A DNA stretch of 64,000 bases from the NCBI RefSeq assembly GCF_011174675.1, contig NZ_JAANIG010000014.1, forward strand, positions 1-64,000, written 5' to 3'. The stretch's first letter is position 1, and each line of letters begins with the position of its first letter. Shown here piece after piece: positions 36,715-44,673 of this stretch. This DNA is from Perlabentimonas gracilis (GTDB taxonomy: Bacteria; Bacteroidota; Bacteroidia; Bacteroidales; Tenuifilaceae). The position numbers and the translations under genes are program-made. Below the pieces are notes generated by a model. That model was not told the DNA's origin and did no database searches. It saw nothing but the letters and a program-made list of their open reading frames with translations.

Positions 36715-36777
36715 ACCTAATATACTTGATGAAAATCTGCTTATCAAATATAGCGAATATTACAGAACCGTTGGACT

Positions 36778-38073
36778 TTAGAAACCAAATAACCCAGGTA
36801 GCCATAGGCTAATTTTTGGGAAGTAGGTTACCAATAGTAGAACCACAATCATGGCTGCAAAAAACGGAAGAAGGGGCTTAATTACCTTTTCTATACGAAT
36901 TTTCGAAACACTACAGCCTATGAATAGAACTGATCCTACAGGTGGAGTGCAAAGCCCAACGCTTAGGTTCATCACCATTATTATTCCAAAGTGCACAGGA
37001 TCCATCCCCATACCCACTACAACGGGAAGGAAGATAGGGGTGAATATCAGCACGGCAGGGGTCATATCCATAAAAATCCCTACGAAAAGTAGGATAAAGT
37101 TGATTATAAGAAGGATGGTGAATGGGTTTGAACTGAGCGACAGTAAGCCCTCGCTAACGCTTTGCGGAATGTTGGCGTACGACATCACCCATGATAGACC
37201 CATTGAGGTTCCCACAAGGAATAGTACAATTGCCGTGGTTCCTACGGTGCGTAAAAGAATTGCTGGGAGTTGATTAAACTTAATCTGTTTGTATATGAAT
37301 GAAAGGATAAGCGTGTACAGTACTGCAATTGCCGAGGCCTCTGTGGCGGTAAAGTATCCGGCAATAATTCCTCCTATCACTATTACCAACAGTAGTAGGC
37401 TAGGTGTTGCATCTAGAAACTTGATTATGCCTGTTTTAAGGCTTACAACCTCACCAACTGGGTATTTTTTTCTGTGGGCAAACACACCAGCAACTCCCAT
37501 GAGAATTAAACCGGTTAGTATCCCGGGAATATAACCAGCGAGGAATAGGGCGGCTATGGATACCCCTCCACTAGCTAGGCTGTATACAATTAGAATATTA
37601 CTGGGCGGAATCACAAGGCCAGTTGTGGCCGAGGTAATATTCACAGCGGTGCTGTATGCTGTATCGTATCCCTCTTCGTTCATCTTGGGGGTCATGATAC
37701 TGCCAATGGCCGAGGCCGATGCAGCTGCCGATCCCGAGATGGCTCCAAATAGCATATTGGCAATAATATTTACAAACGCTAGGCCTCCGGGTAAGCGACC
37801 AACCAATACTTTGGCAAAATCGATAAGCCGAATGGCAATCCCCCCCTGATTCATTAGCTGCCCTGCCAGTATGAAGAATGGAATTGCCAATAGCGCAAAG
37901 CTGTCGAGCGCCGTGGCCATACGTTGTGCAAAAGTTGTGAAGGCTGGCCCAGGCATTACACTTAAAAGAAGTGTTATACTGCCCGAAATCCCAATACTAT
38001 AGGCAATAGGAACTCCAAGTGCCAGTAGGGCTACAAATGTTACTACAAGTACAATTATCTCAAAATATTCCAT
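36778..38073 (-). CDS. dctM: TRAP transporter large permease (DctM type)
   Basis: 431 residues with about 12 hydrophobic segments and the family blocks GVPIAYSIGISG, a GAISGSAAASASAIGSIMTP segment and MDMTPAVLIFTPIFLPVV. It is the sodium-coupled transport subunit of a tripartite ATP-independent periplasmic system, with DctQ and the binding protein encoded directly upstream (36 bases to the DctQ stop). Gene context (KDPG aldolase, kdu genes) suggests a uronate or unsaturated-uronate substrate, most likely galacturonate-derived acids. Substrate is inferred. Confidence 0.93.
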   Translation of the reverse strand: MEYFEIIVLVVTFVALLALGVPIAYSIGISGSITLLLSVMPGPAFTTFAQRMATALDSFALLAIPFFILAGQLMNQGGIAIRLIDFAKVLVGRLPGGLAFVNIIANMLFGAISGSAAASASAIGSIMTPKMNEEGYDTAYSTAVNITSATTGLVIPPSNILIVYSLASGGVSIAALFLAGYIPGILTGLILMGVAGVFAHRKKYPVGEVVSLKTGIIKFLDATPSLLLLVIVIGGIIAGYFTATEASAIAVLYTLILSFIYKQIKFNQLPAILLRTVGTTAIVLFLVGTSMGLSWVMSYANIPQSVSEGLLSLSSNPFTILLIINFILLFVGIFMDMTPAVLIFTPIFLPVVVGMGMDPVHFGIIMVMNLSVGLCTPPVGSVLFIGCSVSKIRIEKVIKPLLPFFAAMIVVLLLVTYFPKISLWLPGLFGF

Positions 38074-38108
38074 TTCTCAAAATTTTATACTTCAATAATA
38101 CAAGGAAG

Positions 38109-38600
38109 CTATTCGGCAATAGGGGTTTCAATACTCTTTTTCCATATGATAATTATATCAGTTATGGCGTAGTATATAATGAATGCCCCGCTAACGGGAA
38201 TCACAAGGTAAACATACCCAACAGGAAGTTGTAGCGCCGATGAAATTTGATTTAAGTGGAAGGTGATATACACCAAGTTTGAGCCACCAATTATTAGAAT
38301 AAAAACAGCAAATGTGATGATAAGAGAGTTGATAGTCGTATCTAATATCCTTTTCCTATGTTCAGTTAATCTTTTTGAAATCAGGTCGATGGCCAGATGT
38401 TGCTTTTGTCCAGTGGCATAGGCTGCACCCAATAGTCCAACCCAAATAAGTAGATAACCGGCCAGCTCATCGGTAAATGAGCTGGGGTGGCCAATAACAA
38501 AGCGGCTGGTCACCTGCCAGAGAACGTTTATAACAAGTACTCCCATGAAGATGGTGACAAGCCAACCCAAAAGTTTATCAATAATCGCTCTGTGTTTCAT
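38109..38600 (-). CDS. dctQ: TRAP transporter small permease (DctQ type)
   Basis: 163 residues, four hydrophobic segments, with the DctQ-like elements ELAGYLLIWVGLLGAAYATG and QKQHLAIDLI that are typical of the family. It forms the membrane complex with the large permease encoded 36 bases downstream and works with the binding protein encoded 27 bases upstream. Length is usual for the family. Confidence 0.92.
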   Translation of the reverse strand: MKHRAIIDKLLGWLVTIFMGVLVINVLWQVTSRFVIGHPSSFTDELAGYLLIWVGLLGAAYATGQKQHLAIDLISKRLTEHRKRILDTTINSLIITFAVFILIIGGSNLVYITFHLNQISSALQLPVGYVYLVIPVSGAFIIYYAITDIIIIWKKSIETPIAE

Positions 38601-38626
38601 ATGCTTTTTCTTTTTATTGAGTGCGC

Positions 38627-39616
38627 CTACTCTAGCTCTCTAATTCTATTTATCAGATTATAGGTTCTTTCATCCTCTTTATACTGCTCGTAAATGCTTT
38701 GTACTCGCTCAATGAATGGTGCCTTATCGGGATATATAATCTTAACCCCGGCCTCCTCGGCTAATTGTAACGATTGGCTCTCCGACTCCTTCCAAAGTTT
38801 CCGTTGGTAGGGAACGCTTTCGTTTGCAGCCTCCTGAAGCCATTTTTGTTCCTGCTCCGTAAGGCCGTTCCAAATTTTGGTCGACATGAGCAGCACGTCA
38901 GGAATTGTGGAGTGTTCATTTATTGAGTAGTATCTACAAACCTCATAGTGATACGACAGGAAGAAGCTTGGAGGGTTGTTTTCGGCCCCATCAACCACGC
39001 CACCCTGTAGGGCGGTGTATAGTTCTCCCCATGAAATGGGAGTGGGCGAACCACCAAATGCACGTATCATAGCAACTGCCGAGGGGCTTTGCATTACCCT
39101 AATCTTTAATCCGCGTAAATCGTCGGGATGCTCAATAGGCTTATCTTTTGTGTAAAAGCTACGGCTTCCGGCATCATAAAAGGCTAAGCCGCGTAGCCAA
39201 AAATCCTCACCATCCTGAAGTATCTCTTTCCCAATCTCGCTATCGAGCACACGGTGTGCATGCTGACTGCTGGAGAAGATATAGGGTATGCCAAATATTT
39301 TGTACGAAGGGGCAAACCCCTCCATGATTGCTGCAGATACCTTCGTGATGGCTAGGCTACCAATTTGCAGCATCTCCACATTCTCGCGCTCAGAACCCAA
39401 CTGCCCACTGGGGTAGATGTCAATTCGCATATGACCATCTGATTTCTTGTGAACCTGTTCGGCCATATATTCCATTGCTTTGTGAACGGAGTGGCTTCTG
39501 TCTAGCCCATGGGCTAACTTTAGCACGGTTACATTTTCTCGCTCAATGCATGAACTGTTAAGCAGTAGAAAACTTACCGATATTAGTGTAGAAATTAAAA
39601 ATCTAATTCTTTTCAT
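38627..39616 (-). CDS. dctP: TRAP transporter substrate-binding lipoprotein (DctP type)
   Basis: 329 residues from ATG 39616; an 11-codon extension to 39649 begins with TTG and is less likely. The signal MKRIRFLISTLISVSFLLLNSSC ends in a lipobox cysteine, so the binding protein is probably tethered to the inner membrane. DctP features are clear: 'VLKLAHGLDRSHSVHKAMEY', 'GSERENVEMLQIG', 'LRGLKIRVMQSPSAV' (with the substrate-carboxylate-binding arginine of the family) and 'GGVVDGAENNPPSF'. It would capture an organic-acid sugar in the periplasm. Confidence 0.93.
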   Translation of the reverse strand: MKRIRFLISTLISVSFLLLNSSCIERENVTVLKLAHGLDRSHSVHKAMEYMAEQVHKKSDGHMRIDIYPSGQLGSERENVEMLQIGSLAITKVSAAIMEGFAPSYKIFGIPYIFSSSQHAHRVLDSEIGKEILQDGEDFWLRGLAFYDAGSRSFYTKDKPIEHPDDLRGLKIRVMQSPSAVAMIRAFGGSPTPISWGELYTALQGGVVDGAENNPPSFFLSYHYEVCRYYSINEHSTIPDVLLMSTKIWNGLTEQEQKWLQEAANESVPYQRKLWKESESQSLQLAEEAGVKIIYPDKAPFIERVQSIYEQYKEDERTYNLINRIRELE

Positions 39617-39668
39617 TGCAATGTGTTTAGTTGCGTTTGGCCAATGCAATTACATATATCTTACCTTA

Positions 39669-40346
39669 CTAAAGGGTTTGCCGTATGTTTTTTAGGATTT
39701 CGCAAGCGGTGCGTACATTTTCCTCAAGCAGCGTGAAGTTACGGGTGTTAACAATCTCCTTGCTAATCAGCTGCGAGCCCATACCAACACATGTTACTCC
39801 TGCTTTAAACCAGGCCGATAAATTTTCCTCAGTGGGTTCAACCCCTCCTGTGGGCATAATGCTAGTCCATGGCATGGGGCCTTTTACCGCTTGTACAAAT
39901 TTTGGCCCGCCAACCTGTGTACCAGGGAATATCTTTACAATTTCTGCTCCCAACTCTTCAGCTCTCGATATCTCAGTAACCGATCCGCAGCCAGGCGACC
40001 ATAATATTTTGCGCCGATTGCAAGCCATGGCTATATCCTCCTTTATTACTGGAGATACAATGAAATTGGTTCCAACCTGAATGTATAGCGATGCTGTACC
40101 AGCATCCATAACCGAGCCTGTACCAATTATTACCTCGGGAAGTTCTTGCGCTAGCCGTTTGTTTACAATAGAAAAAACCTCGTGTGCGTAATCGCCACGG
40201 TTTGTAAATTCAAAAACTCTTAGGCCCCCCTTGAAGCATGCTTTTATTACTTCGAAGCAAATTTCTGGGTCGGGATGGTAGAAGACGGGTATCATTCCAG
40301 CTTGCTCCATCGCCATTGCGGTTTGTAATCTGGTGTATCGTGCCAT
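39669..40346 (-). CDS. eda: 2-keto-3-deoxy-6-phosphogluconate (KDPG) aldolase
   Basis: 225 residues. KDPG aldolase splits KDPG into pyruvate and glyceraldehyde 3-phosphate, the last step of the pectin-uronate route. The Schiff-base lysine lies in EIVKIFPG (near 132-139), the substrate loop is seen in GPKFVQAVKGP and IMPTGGVEPTEEN, and the glutamate of VFEFTNRG fits the base of the family. It is first in a predicted operon with the TRAP transporter and HTCS. A LacI-type operator at 40364-40379 lies 17 bases before the start codon, overlapping the expected start of transcription. Confidence 0.94.
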   Translation of the reverse strand: MARYTRLQTAMAMEQAGMIPVFYHPDPEICFEVIKACFKGGLRVFEFTNRGDYAHEVFSIVNKRLAQELPEVIIGTGSVMDAGTASLYIQVGTNFIVSPVIKEDIAMACNRRKILWSPGCGSVTEISRAEELGAEIVKIFPGTQVGGPKFVQAVKGPMPWTSIMPTGGVEPTEENLSAWFKAGVTCVGMGSQLISKEIVNTRNFTLLEENVRTACEILKNIRQTL

Positions 40347-40363
40347 AAAAAAGTCTCTTTAGA

Positions 40364-40379
40364 GTACAATCGATTGCAC
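40364..40379. promoter_or_regulatory. LacI-family operator, aldolase/TRAP side
   Basis: GTACAATCGATTGCAC, an imperfect palindrome centred on the CG/AT core typical of LacI-family sites. Its reverse complement is exactly the 16-mer at 41629-41644, and identity extends a further 6 bases on the promoter side. It lies between the TAnnTTTG element and the eda start. Confidence 0.85.
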
Positions 40380-40386
40380 AAATTTA
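40379..40386 (-). promoter_or_regulatory. -7 promoter element of the eda-TRAP operon
   Basis: Minus strand reads TAAATTTG (TAnnTTTG) immediately before the operator. The -33 region at the expected distance is only T-rich. The same octamer stands in the same relation to the operator before kduI. Confidence 0.6.
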
Positions 40387-40413
40387 ATTATCTTTGTGGA
40401 AATCTAAAGAAAA

Positions 40414-40421
40414 CGATTGCA
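40414..40421. promoter_or_regulatory. Possible operator half-site
   Basis: CGATTGCA repeats one arm of the 16-bp operator 35 bases upstream of it on the eda side, in the divergent region before the LacI gene. It could be an auxiliary site or chance. Confidence 0.3.
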
Positions 40422-40557
40422 TTTTTTGTTGATATTTTTTAATAGTTGGGGTTAAGTAGTTGAAAAATATATAAATACACCTTTTTCCCTTACACCTTAT
40501 TATTATAGTGATAGCGATATGGTGAATGAACTCAGAATAAAATAACTGAATTTTTGC

Positions 40558-41589
40558 ATGAAATCTCCAAAACAAAAATATACCATTGCCGATATTGCGC
40601 GTGAGCTTGGCACAACAACATCCACTGTATCAAGGGCATTGCAAGATAATCCCCGTATTAGCTTAAAGATGCGGAAGGCTGTGCAAGAGCTAGCGCAAAA
40701 GAACAACTATCAGCCCGACTATAGGGCTGCAAGCCTACGGCGTGGAAGTGCAAAAACCATTGGTGTGCTTGTGCCAAAGGTAGATAGGCATTTCTTTGCT
40801 ACTGTGCTAAGTGGCATTGATGATGTGATGGCCGGAGAGGGGTACAGCGTAATAATTTGCCAGTCGTTCGAGTCGTTCGAGAAGGAGCAGCAGTTGGTGC
40901 AGAGCCTTATGTACGGTAAGGTTGATGGGCTTATAGCATCAATATCTACAGAAACAAAGGATGTTACCCATTTTGAAACGCTGGTGAGCAAAGGGCTACC
41001 TCTGGTTTTTTTCGATAGGGTGTGGGAGTCCCTTAGGGTAAGCAAGGTGTTAGTCGACGACTATCAAGGAGCAGTAATGGCGGTTGAGCATTTGATTGAG
41101 AATGGTTGTAAAACGATAGCCCATTTTGCTGGTCCTCAGCATATCAACGTTTACCGGAACCGGACTAAGGGGTACCTTAATACTCTTAAGAAGCATGGTT
41201 TGGAGGTTGATGAGAAGTTAATATTTCACGATGTAATTACCCGAGATACTGGTTGCAAAGCAATGCAAAAGATACTTAACATGAGCAGCTTGCCCGATGC
41301 AATTTTTTCGTCGGGCGATTATTCTGCTCTAGGCGCCATACTGTGTGCCAAGGAAGCGGGCGTTAGTATTCCAGAGCAACTTGCAATTACAGGTTTTGCC
41401 AACGAGCCATGGGACTCGTTCTTTGAACCATCGCTTACCTCTGTCGATCAGCATGCATTTGATATTGGCCGTCAGGCAGCTAGCTTGCTTCTCGATGAGT
41501 TGAAGAATAAAAAACCATCATTTGTACCAAAGACAATAGTTTTGAGCCCCGAGCTTATCGTTCGGAAATCCTCAATAAAAACTTTGTAG
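40558..41589 (+). CDS. LacI-family transcriptional regulator, probable uronate/KDG regulator
   Basis: 343 residues. The N-terminal helix-turn-helix reads TIADIARELGTTTSTVSRAL, followed by the hinge region 'YQPDYRAASLRRGSAKTIGVLVPK' and a periplasmic-binding-protein-like effector domain to the end (for example 'DGLIASISTET', 'VFFDRVW', 'FSSGDYSALGAI'). Length is normal. It lies between two units that carry the same operator, so it most likely represses both until a pectin breakdown intermediate (for example KDG or an unsaturated uronate) is present. The effector is inference. The gene is divergent from eda and starts 68 bases before the kduI unit's promoter region ends. Confidence 0.92.
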   Translation: MKSPKQKYTIADIARELGTTTSTVSRALQDNPRISLKMRKAVQELAQKNNYQPDYRAASLRRGSAKTIGVLVPKVDRHFFATVLSGIDDVMAGEGYSVIICQSFESFEKEQQLVQSLMYGKVDGLIASISTETKDVTHFETLVSKGLPLVFFDRVWESLRVSKVLVDDYQGAVMAVEHLIENGCKTIAHFAGPQHINVYRNRTKGYLNTLKKHGLEVDEKLIFHDVITRDTGCKAMQKILNMSSLPDAIFSSGDYSALGAILCAKEAGVSIPEQLAITGFANEPWDSFFEPSLTSVDQHAFDIGRQAASLLLDELKNKKPSFVPKTIVLSPELIVRKSSIKTL

Positions 41590-41598
41590 CCATTTTAC

Positions 41599-41629
41599 TT
41601 GAAATTGGTGTAAGAATGGCCTAAATTTG
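41599..41629 (+). promoter_or_regulatory. Promoter of the kduI operon
   Basis: TTG (41599-41601), 20-base spacer, then TAAATTTG (41622-41629), a good match to the Bacteroidetes promoter. The last base of the -7 box is the first base of the operator, so repressor binding would cover the transcription start. Confidence 0.7.
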
Positions 41630-41644
41630 TGCAATCGATTGTAC
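41629..41644. promoter_or_regulatory. LacI-family operator, kduI side
   Basis: GTGCAATCGATTGTAC, exact reverse complement of the site at 40364-40379; the shared block including the -7 region spans 22 bases (41623-41644). It ends 22 bases before the kduI start codon. Confidence 0.87.
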
Positions 41645-41666
41645 GTAAATTTAAATAGATATAATT

Positions 41667-42503
41667 ATGAACTATACTATTCGTTATGCAACGCATCCCC
41701 GCGATTTTACTAGCTACGATACAGCTAGAATCCGTGAGGAGTTTTTAGTAAGCGACTTTCTGCGAGTCGATGAGATTAACCTTGTTTACTCCATGTACGA
41801 CAGGTACATTGTGGGCGGAGCAGTGCCTGTGAACAATAAGTTGAAGTTGGACACCATCGACCCCATTAAGGCCGATTTCTTTCTGCATCGCCGTGAACTT
41901 GGCGTAATCAATGTGGGTGGATCCGGTAAGATTTATGTTGATGGGAAAGTTTACGAGATTAAGAACAAGGAGGCTATGTACGTAGGTTTGGGCAATAAAT
42001 TAGTAGAGTTTGAAAGCAAGGATTCTAAGAACCCTGCCTACTTTTACTTCAACAGCGCACCTGCACATCGTGCATACCCCGATAAGCATGTAACCCTCGA
42101 TGATGCGCAGAAAGCTGATATGGGTTCGCTGGAAACCTCCAATGCACGAACCATTAACAAACTTATTGTTAATGGAGTGGTGGAGACTTGCCAGCTCCAA
42201 ATGGGGATGACTATTCTTAAGCCTGGCAGCGTATGGAACACAATGCCACCTCACGTACACTCGCGCCGGATGGAAGCGTATTTCTACTTCGAGGTGCCCG
42301 AGAATCAGGCTATCTGTCACTTTATGGGGCAACCCACCGAAACCCGTCCAATTTGGATGAAGAACCACGAAGCGGTACTTTCACCATCATGGTCAATTCA
42401 CGCTGCTGCAGGAACATCAAACTATATTTTTATATGGGGGATGGCGGGAGAGAATCTCGACTATGGCGATATGGATATTGCCAAGATTAGCGATATCAAA
42501 TAG
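41667..42503 (+). CDS. kduI: 5-keto-4-deoxyuronate isomerase
   Basis: 278 residues. Isomerises 4-deoxy-L-threo-5-hexosulose uronate to 3-deoxy-D-glycero-2,5-hexodiulosonate in the cytosol. The cupin metal site is intact: PPHVHSRRME gives His196, His198 and Glu203, with a fourth ligand His245 in SWSIHAAAG. Length equals that of E. coli KduI. Its substrate is what GH105 and pectate lyases generate. It is first in an operon with kduD, 105 bases downstream, under the LacI operator. Confidence 0.96.
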   Translation: MNYTIRYATHPRDFTSYDTARIREEFLVSDFLRVDEINLVYSMYDRYIVGGAVPVNNKLKLDTIDPIKADFFLHRRELGVINVGGSGKIYVDGKVYEIKNKEAMYVGLGNKLVEFESKDSKNPAYFYFNSAPAHRAYPDKHVTLDDAQKADMGSLETSNARTINKLIVNGVVETCQLQMGMTILKPGSVWNTMPPHVHSRRMEAYFYFEVPENQAICHFMGQPTETRPIWMKNHEAVLSPSWSIHAAAGTSNYIFIWGMAGENLDYGDMDIAKISDIK

Positions 42504-42522
42504 AAATCAATCAGTCAATCAA

Positions 42523-42567
42523 CCTGTCCGCTCTACCTGCCGCCTGCCGGTAGGCAGGGTAGACAGG
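42523..42567. repeat. REP-like imperfect palindrome between kduI and kduD
   Basis: CCTGTC (42523-42528) and GACAGG (42562-42567) bracket a GC-rich stretch built from CTACCTGCC and GGCAGGGTAG, giving a long imperfect hairpin far richer in GC than its surroundings. Similar CCTGCC/GGCAGG-type intergenic elements are widespread in Bacteroidota; related pieces occur at 58549-58566 and 63845-63865. Confidence 0.65.
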
Positions 42568-42607
42568 CCACTGGCGGATCAACCAATCTTTCTAAAACAA
42601 AATATGT

Positions 42608-43402
42608 ATGTCACTAAACCTGTTTAGCTTAAAAGGAAAAACCGCGCTGATTACCGGTGCAACCCACGGTTTGGGTATGGCTATGGCTAAGGGATTGGCT
42701 TCGGCAGGAGCAACAATTGTTATCAACGATCGCTCAAGCGAAAGAATTGACAGCGCTCTTGAGGAGTATCGCAAGGATGGCTATAATGCCTTTGGATACA
42801 TTTTCGATGTTACCAAGGAGGACGAGGTAAATGAGTGTCTTAACCGCATTGAGAAGGAGGTTGCCCCGTTGGATATACTTGTAAATAATGCTGGAATCAT
42901 TAAGCGGATTCCCATCCTCGAAATGGGCGTTGATGAATTTAGGGAGGTAATTGATGTCGATTTGGTTGGCCCATTTATTATGGGGAAAGCTTTTGCCAGC
43001 CGTGTAATTGCCCGTGGCGCAAACGGAAAAATTATCAATATCTGCTCAATGATGAGCGAGTTGGGACGCAACACTGTTTCAGCCTACGCATCGGCAAAAG
43101 GGGGACTTAAGATGCTTACGCGCAGCATGGCCACCGAGTGGGCTAGGTTTAATATTCAGGCCAATGGCATTGGCCCGGGCTACTTTGCCACGTCGCAAAC
43201 GGCGCCAATTAGGGTCGATGGTCATCCATTCAACGATTTTATTGTGAACCGTACTCCTGCTGGACGCTGGGGTGAGCCAAATGAATTACAGGGTGCAGCC
43301 ATATTCTTAGCATCGGCAGCCTCCGATTTTGTGAATGGTCACATCCTCTACGTTGATGGTGGAATTCTTGCCACCATTGGCAAGCCAAGTAACGAGAAGT
43401 AA
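42608..43402 (+). CDS. kduD: 2-deoxy-D-gluconate 3-dehydrogenase / 2-keto-3-deoxygluconate-forming SDR
   Basis: 264 residues, short-chain dehydrogenase. The NAD(P)-binding motif TGATHGLGMAMAKG, the NNAG motif (LVNNAGI) and the catalytic Ser/Tyr/Lys set with SAYASAKGG are all present. It reduces the KduI product to 2-keto-3-deoxygluconate (KDG), joining the KDG kinase and KDPG aldolase encoded at 61459 and 39669. The ATG at 42608 was preferred over an out-of-frame ATG 4 bases before it. It is followed after 23 bases by the DUF4861 gene. Confidence 0.95.
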   Translation: MSLNLFSLKGKTALITGATHGLGMAMAKGLASAGATIVINDRSSERIDSALEEYRKDGYNAFGYIFDVTKEDEVNECLNRIEKEVAPLDILVNNAGIIKRIPILEMGVDEFREVIDVDLVGPFIMGKAFASRVIARGANGKIINICSMMSELGRNTVSAYASAKGGLKMLTRSMATEWARFNIQANGIGPGYFATSQTAPIRVDGHPFNDFIVNRTPAGRWGEPNELQGAAIFLASAASDFVNGHILYVDGGILATIGKPSNEK

Positions 43403-43425
43403 TCTTAACCTAATATTTCAAAGGT

Positions 43426-44667
43426 ATGAAAACCCTAAAAATTAGCGCATTGGTATTGCTTTTGGCCACGGTTTTTATGGCTTGCCAAAAGAGCGAATCA
43501 TTAATCATATTAACTAACGATACTTCCATTGAGCGAATTGATGAGGCTATTACCATCAGTCGTGCCGATTTGGAAAAGCAAATTGGAAAGATTTCCAAAG
43601 GGCTTGTTCCAATGCTAACTTCCAAGAATGGAGAGGTACTCCCATCACAGGTTGACGATTTGGATGGCGATGGACAGTGGGATGAGCTATTTCTACTAGC
43701 CGACATTGCTGCAAATACAACCATCAACCTTAAACTTTCGTTGGTGAAGCCCAATGACCTACCAACTTTTACCCTGAGGAGCAACGTTTGGTTGGCAAGC
43801 CCTCAGGAAGATGGGACATATAAAGAGGTTAAATCTGTTAAGCGTCCAGAAATCACACGAGAGAACCACGGACAGACCAAGAAGTATTTTCAGTTCGAGG
43901 GACCAGGATGGGAGAACGATAGGGTTGGATTTCGAAATTACTTTGACGAGCGTAACGGGATAGACATATTCGGAAAAACTACCGCCGATATGGTTCTGCA
44001 GAATGTTGGGATAGATGAGGACTACCATGCTCTTCAGGATTGGGGTATGGATATTCTAAAAGTAGGCGCATCACTTGGAGCTGGATCAATAGCACTAGAG
44101 ATTGATGGTAAGCTACATAGGGTTGCACCCGGTTCCGAGGGTTCCTACGAGTTGGTTGCCAATGGTCCTTTGCGTTCGATCTTCCGTTTTAGGTTCAACA
44201 ATTGGGTTATCAACGAAAACACCTATTCAGTTGTGCATGAAATAACCATTTACGGTGGGGCTTGGTACTACGTGAGTAAGGTTTCTGTTGAGGGCAGTGC
44301 AAACATAGTAACAGGTATTACCACTATTGATCTTGAGGATAAGCAGGCTACTTTCTCCGATTTCGATAACGGCATTGTGGCCATATCAACCCACGGACAG
44401 CAGGCCATTGAGGGCGAGTACCTTGGAATGGCCGTAATGCTTTGTAAGGATAGTTATATTGATTTTGAGTACCTCGATGGAAAGGCAGAGGACATAAACC
44501 ATACTTTCATTGTTAGGATGAAGCAAAGCGAAAAGCCCTCAACGTTCAGATTTTACTCTGCATGGGAATTGTCCGATACAAAATTTACTGAGGCCGAAAG
44601 CTTTCAAGATCTTCTTAAGCACGATGCTCAAAAAATTGGAAGTCCATTAAGGGTTGAAATCAAGTAG
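43426..44667 (+). CDS. DUF4861-family lipoprotein of the pectin locus
   Basis: 413 residues. The N-terminus MKTLKISALVLLLATVFMAC is a lipoprotein signal. The body is rich in beta-strands and aromatic residues, with blocks such as SQVDDLDGDGQWDELFLLAD near residue 70 and GPGWENDRVGFRNYFDERNGIDIFG near 150, which I recognise as DUF4861. The family has no function I can state with certainty. It lies between kduD and the esterase genes with gaps of 23 and 6 bases, so it is almost surely co-expressed with pectin catabolism. Its beta-sandwich look and 'ND-R-FRNY-D-RNGID-FGK' motif could suit a carbohydrate-active enzyme or binding protein. Confidence 0.82.
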   Translation: MKTLKISALVLLLATVFMACQKSESLIILTNDTSIERIDEAITISRADLEKQIGKISKGLVPMLTSKNGEVLPSQVDDLDGDGQWDELFLLADIAANTTINLKLSLVKPNDLPTFTLRSNVWLASPQEDGTYKEVKSVKRPEITRENHGQTKKYFQFEGPGWENDRVGFRNYFDERNGIDIFGKTTADMVLQNVGIDEDYHALQDWGMDILKVGASLGAGSIALEIDGKLHRVAPGSEGSYELVANGPLRSIFRFRFNNWVINENTYSVVHEITIYGGAWYYVSKVSVEGSANIVTGITTIDLEDKQATFSDFDNGIVAISTHGQQAIEGEYLGMAVMLCKDSYIDFEYLDGKAEDINHTFIVRMKQSEKPSTFRFYSAWELSDTKFTEAESFQDLLKHDAQKIGSPLRVEIK

Positions 44668-44673
44668 AAGCTT

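Noticed and set aside
36851-37273. Plus-strand frame of 140 codons over the TRAP large permease
   Set aside because: Antisense to a clear transmembrane permease, no domain features and composition typical of a reversed membrane-protein gene.
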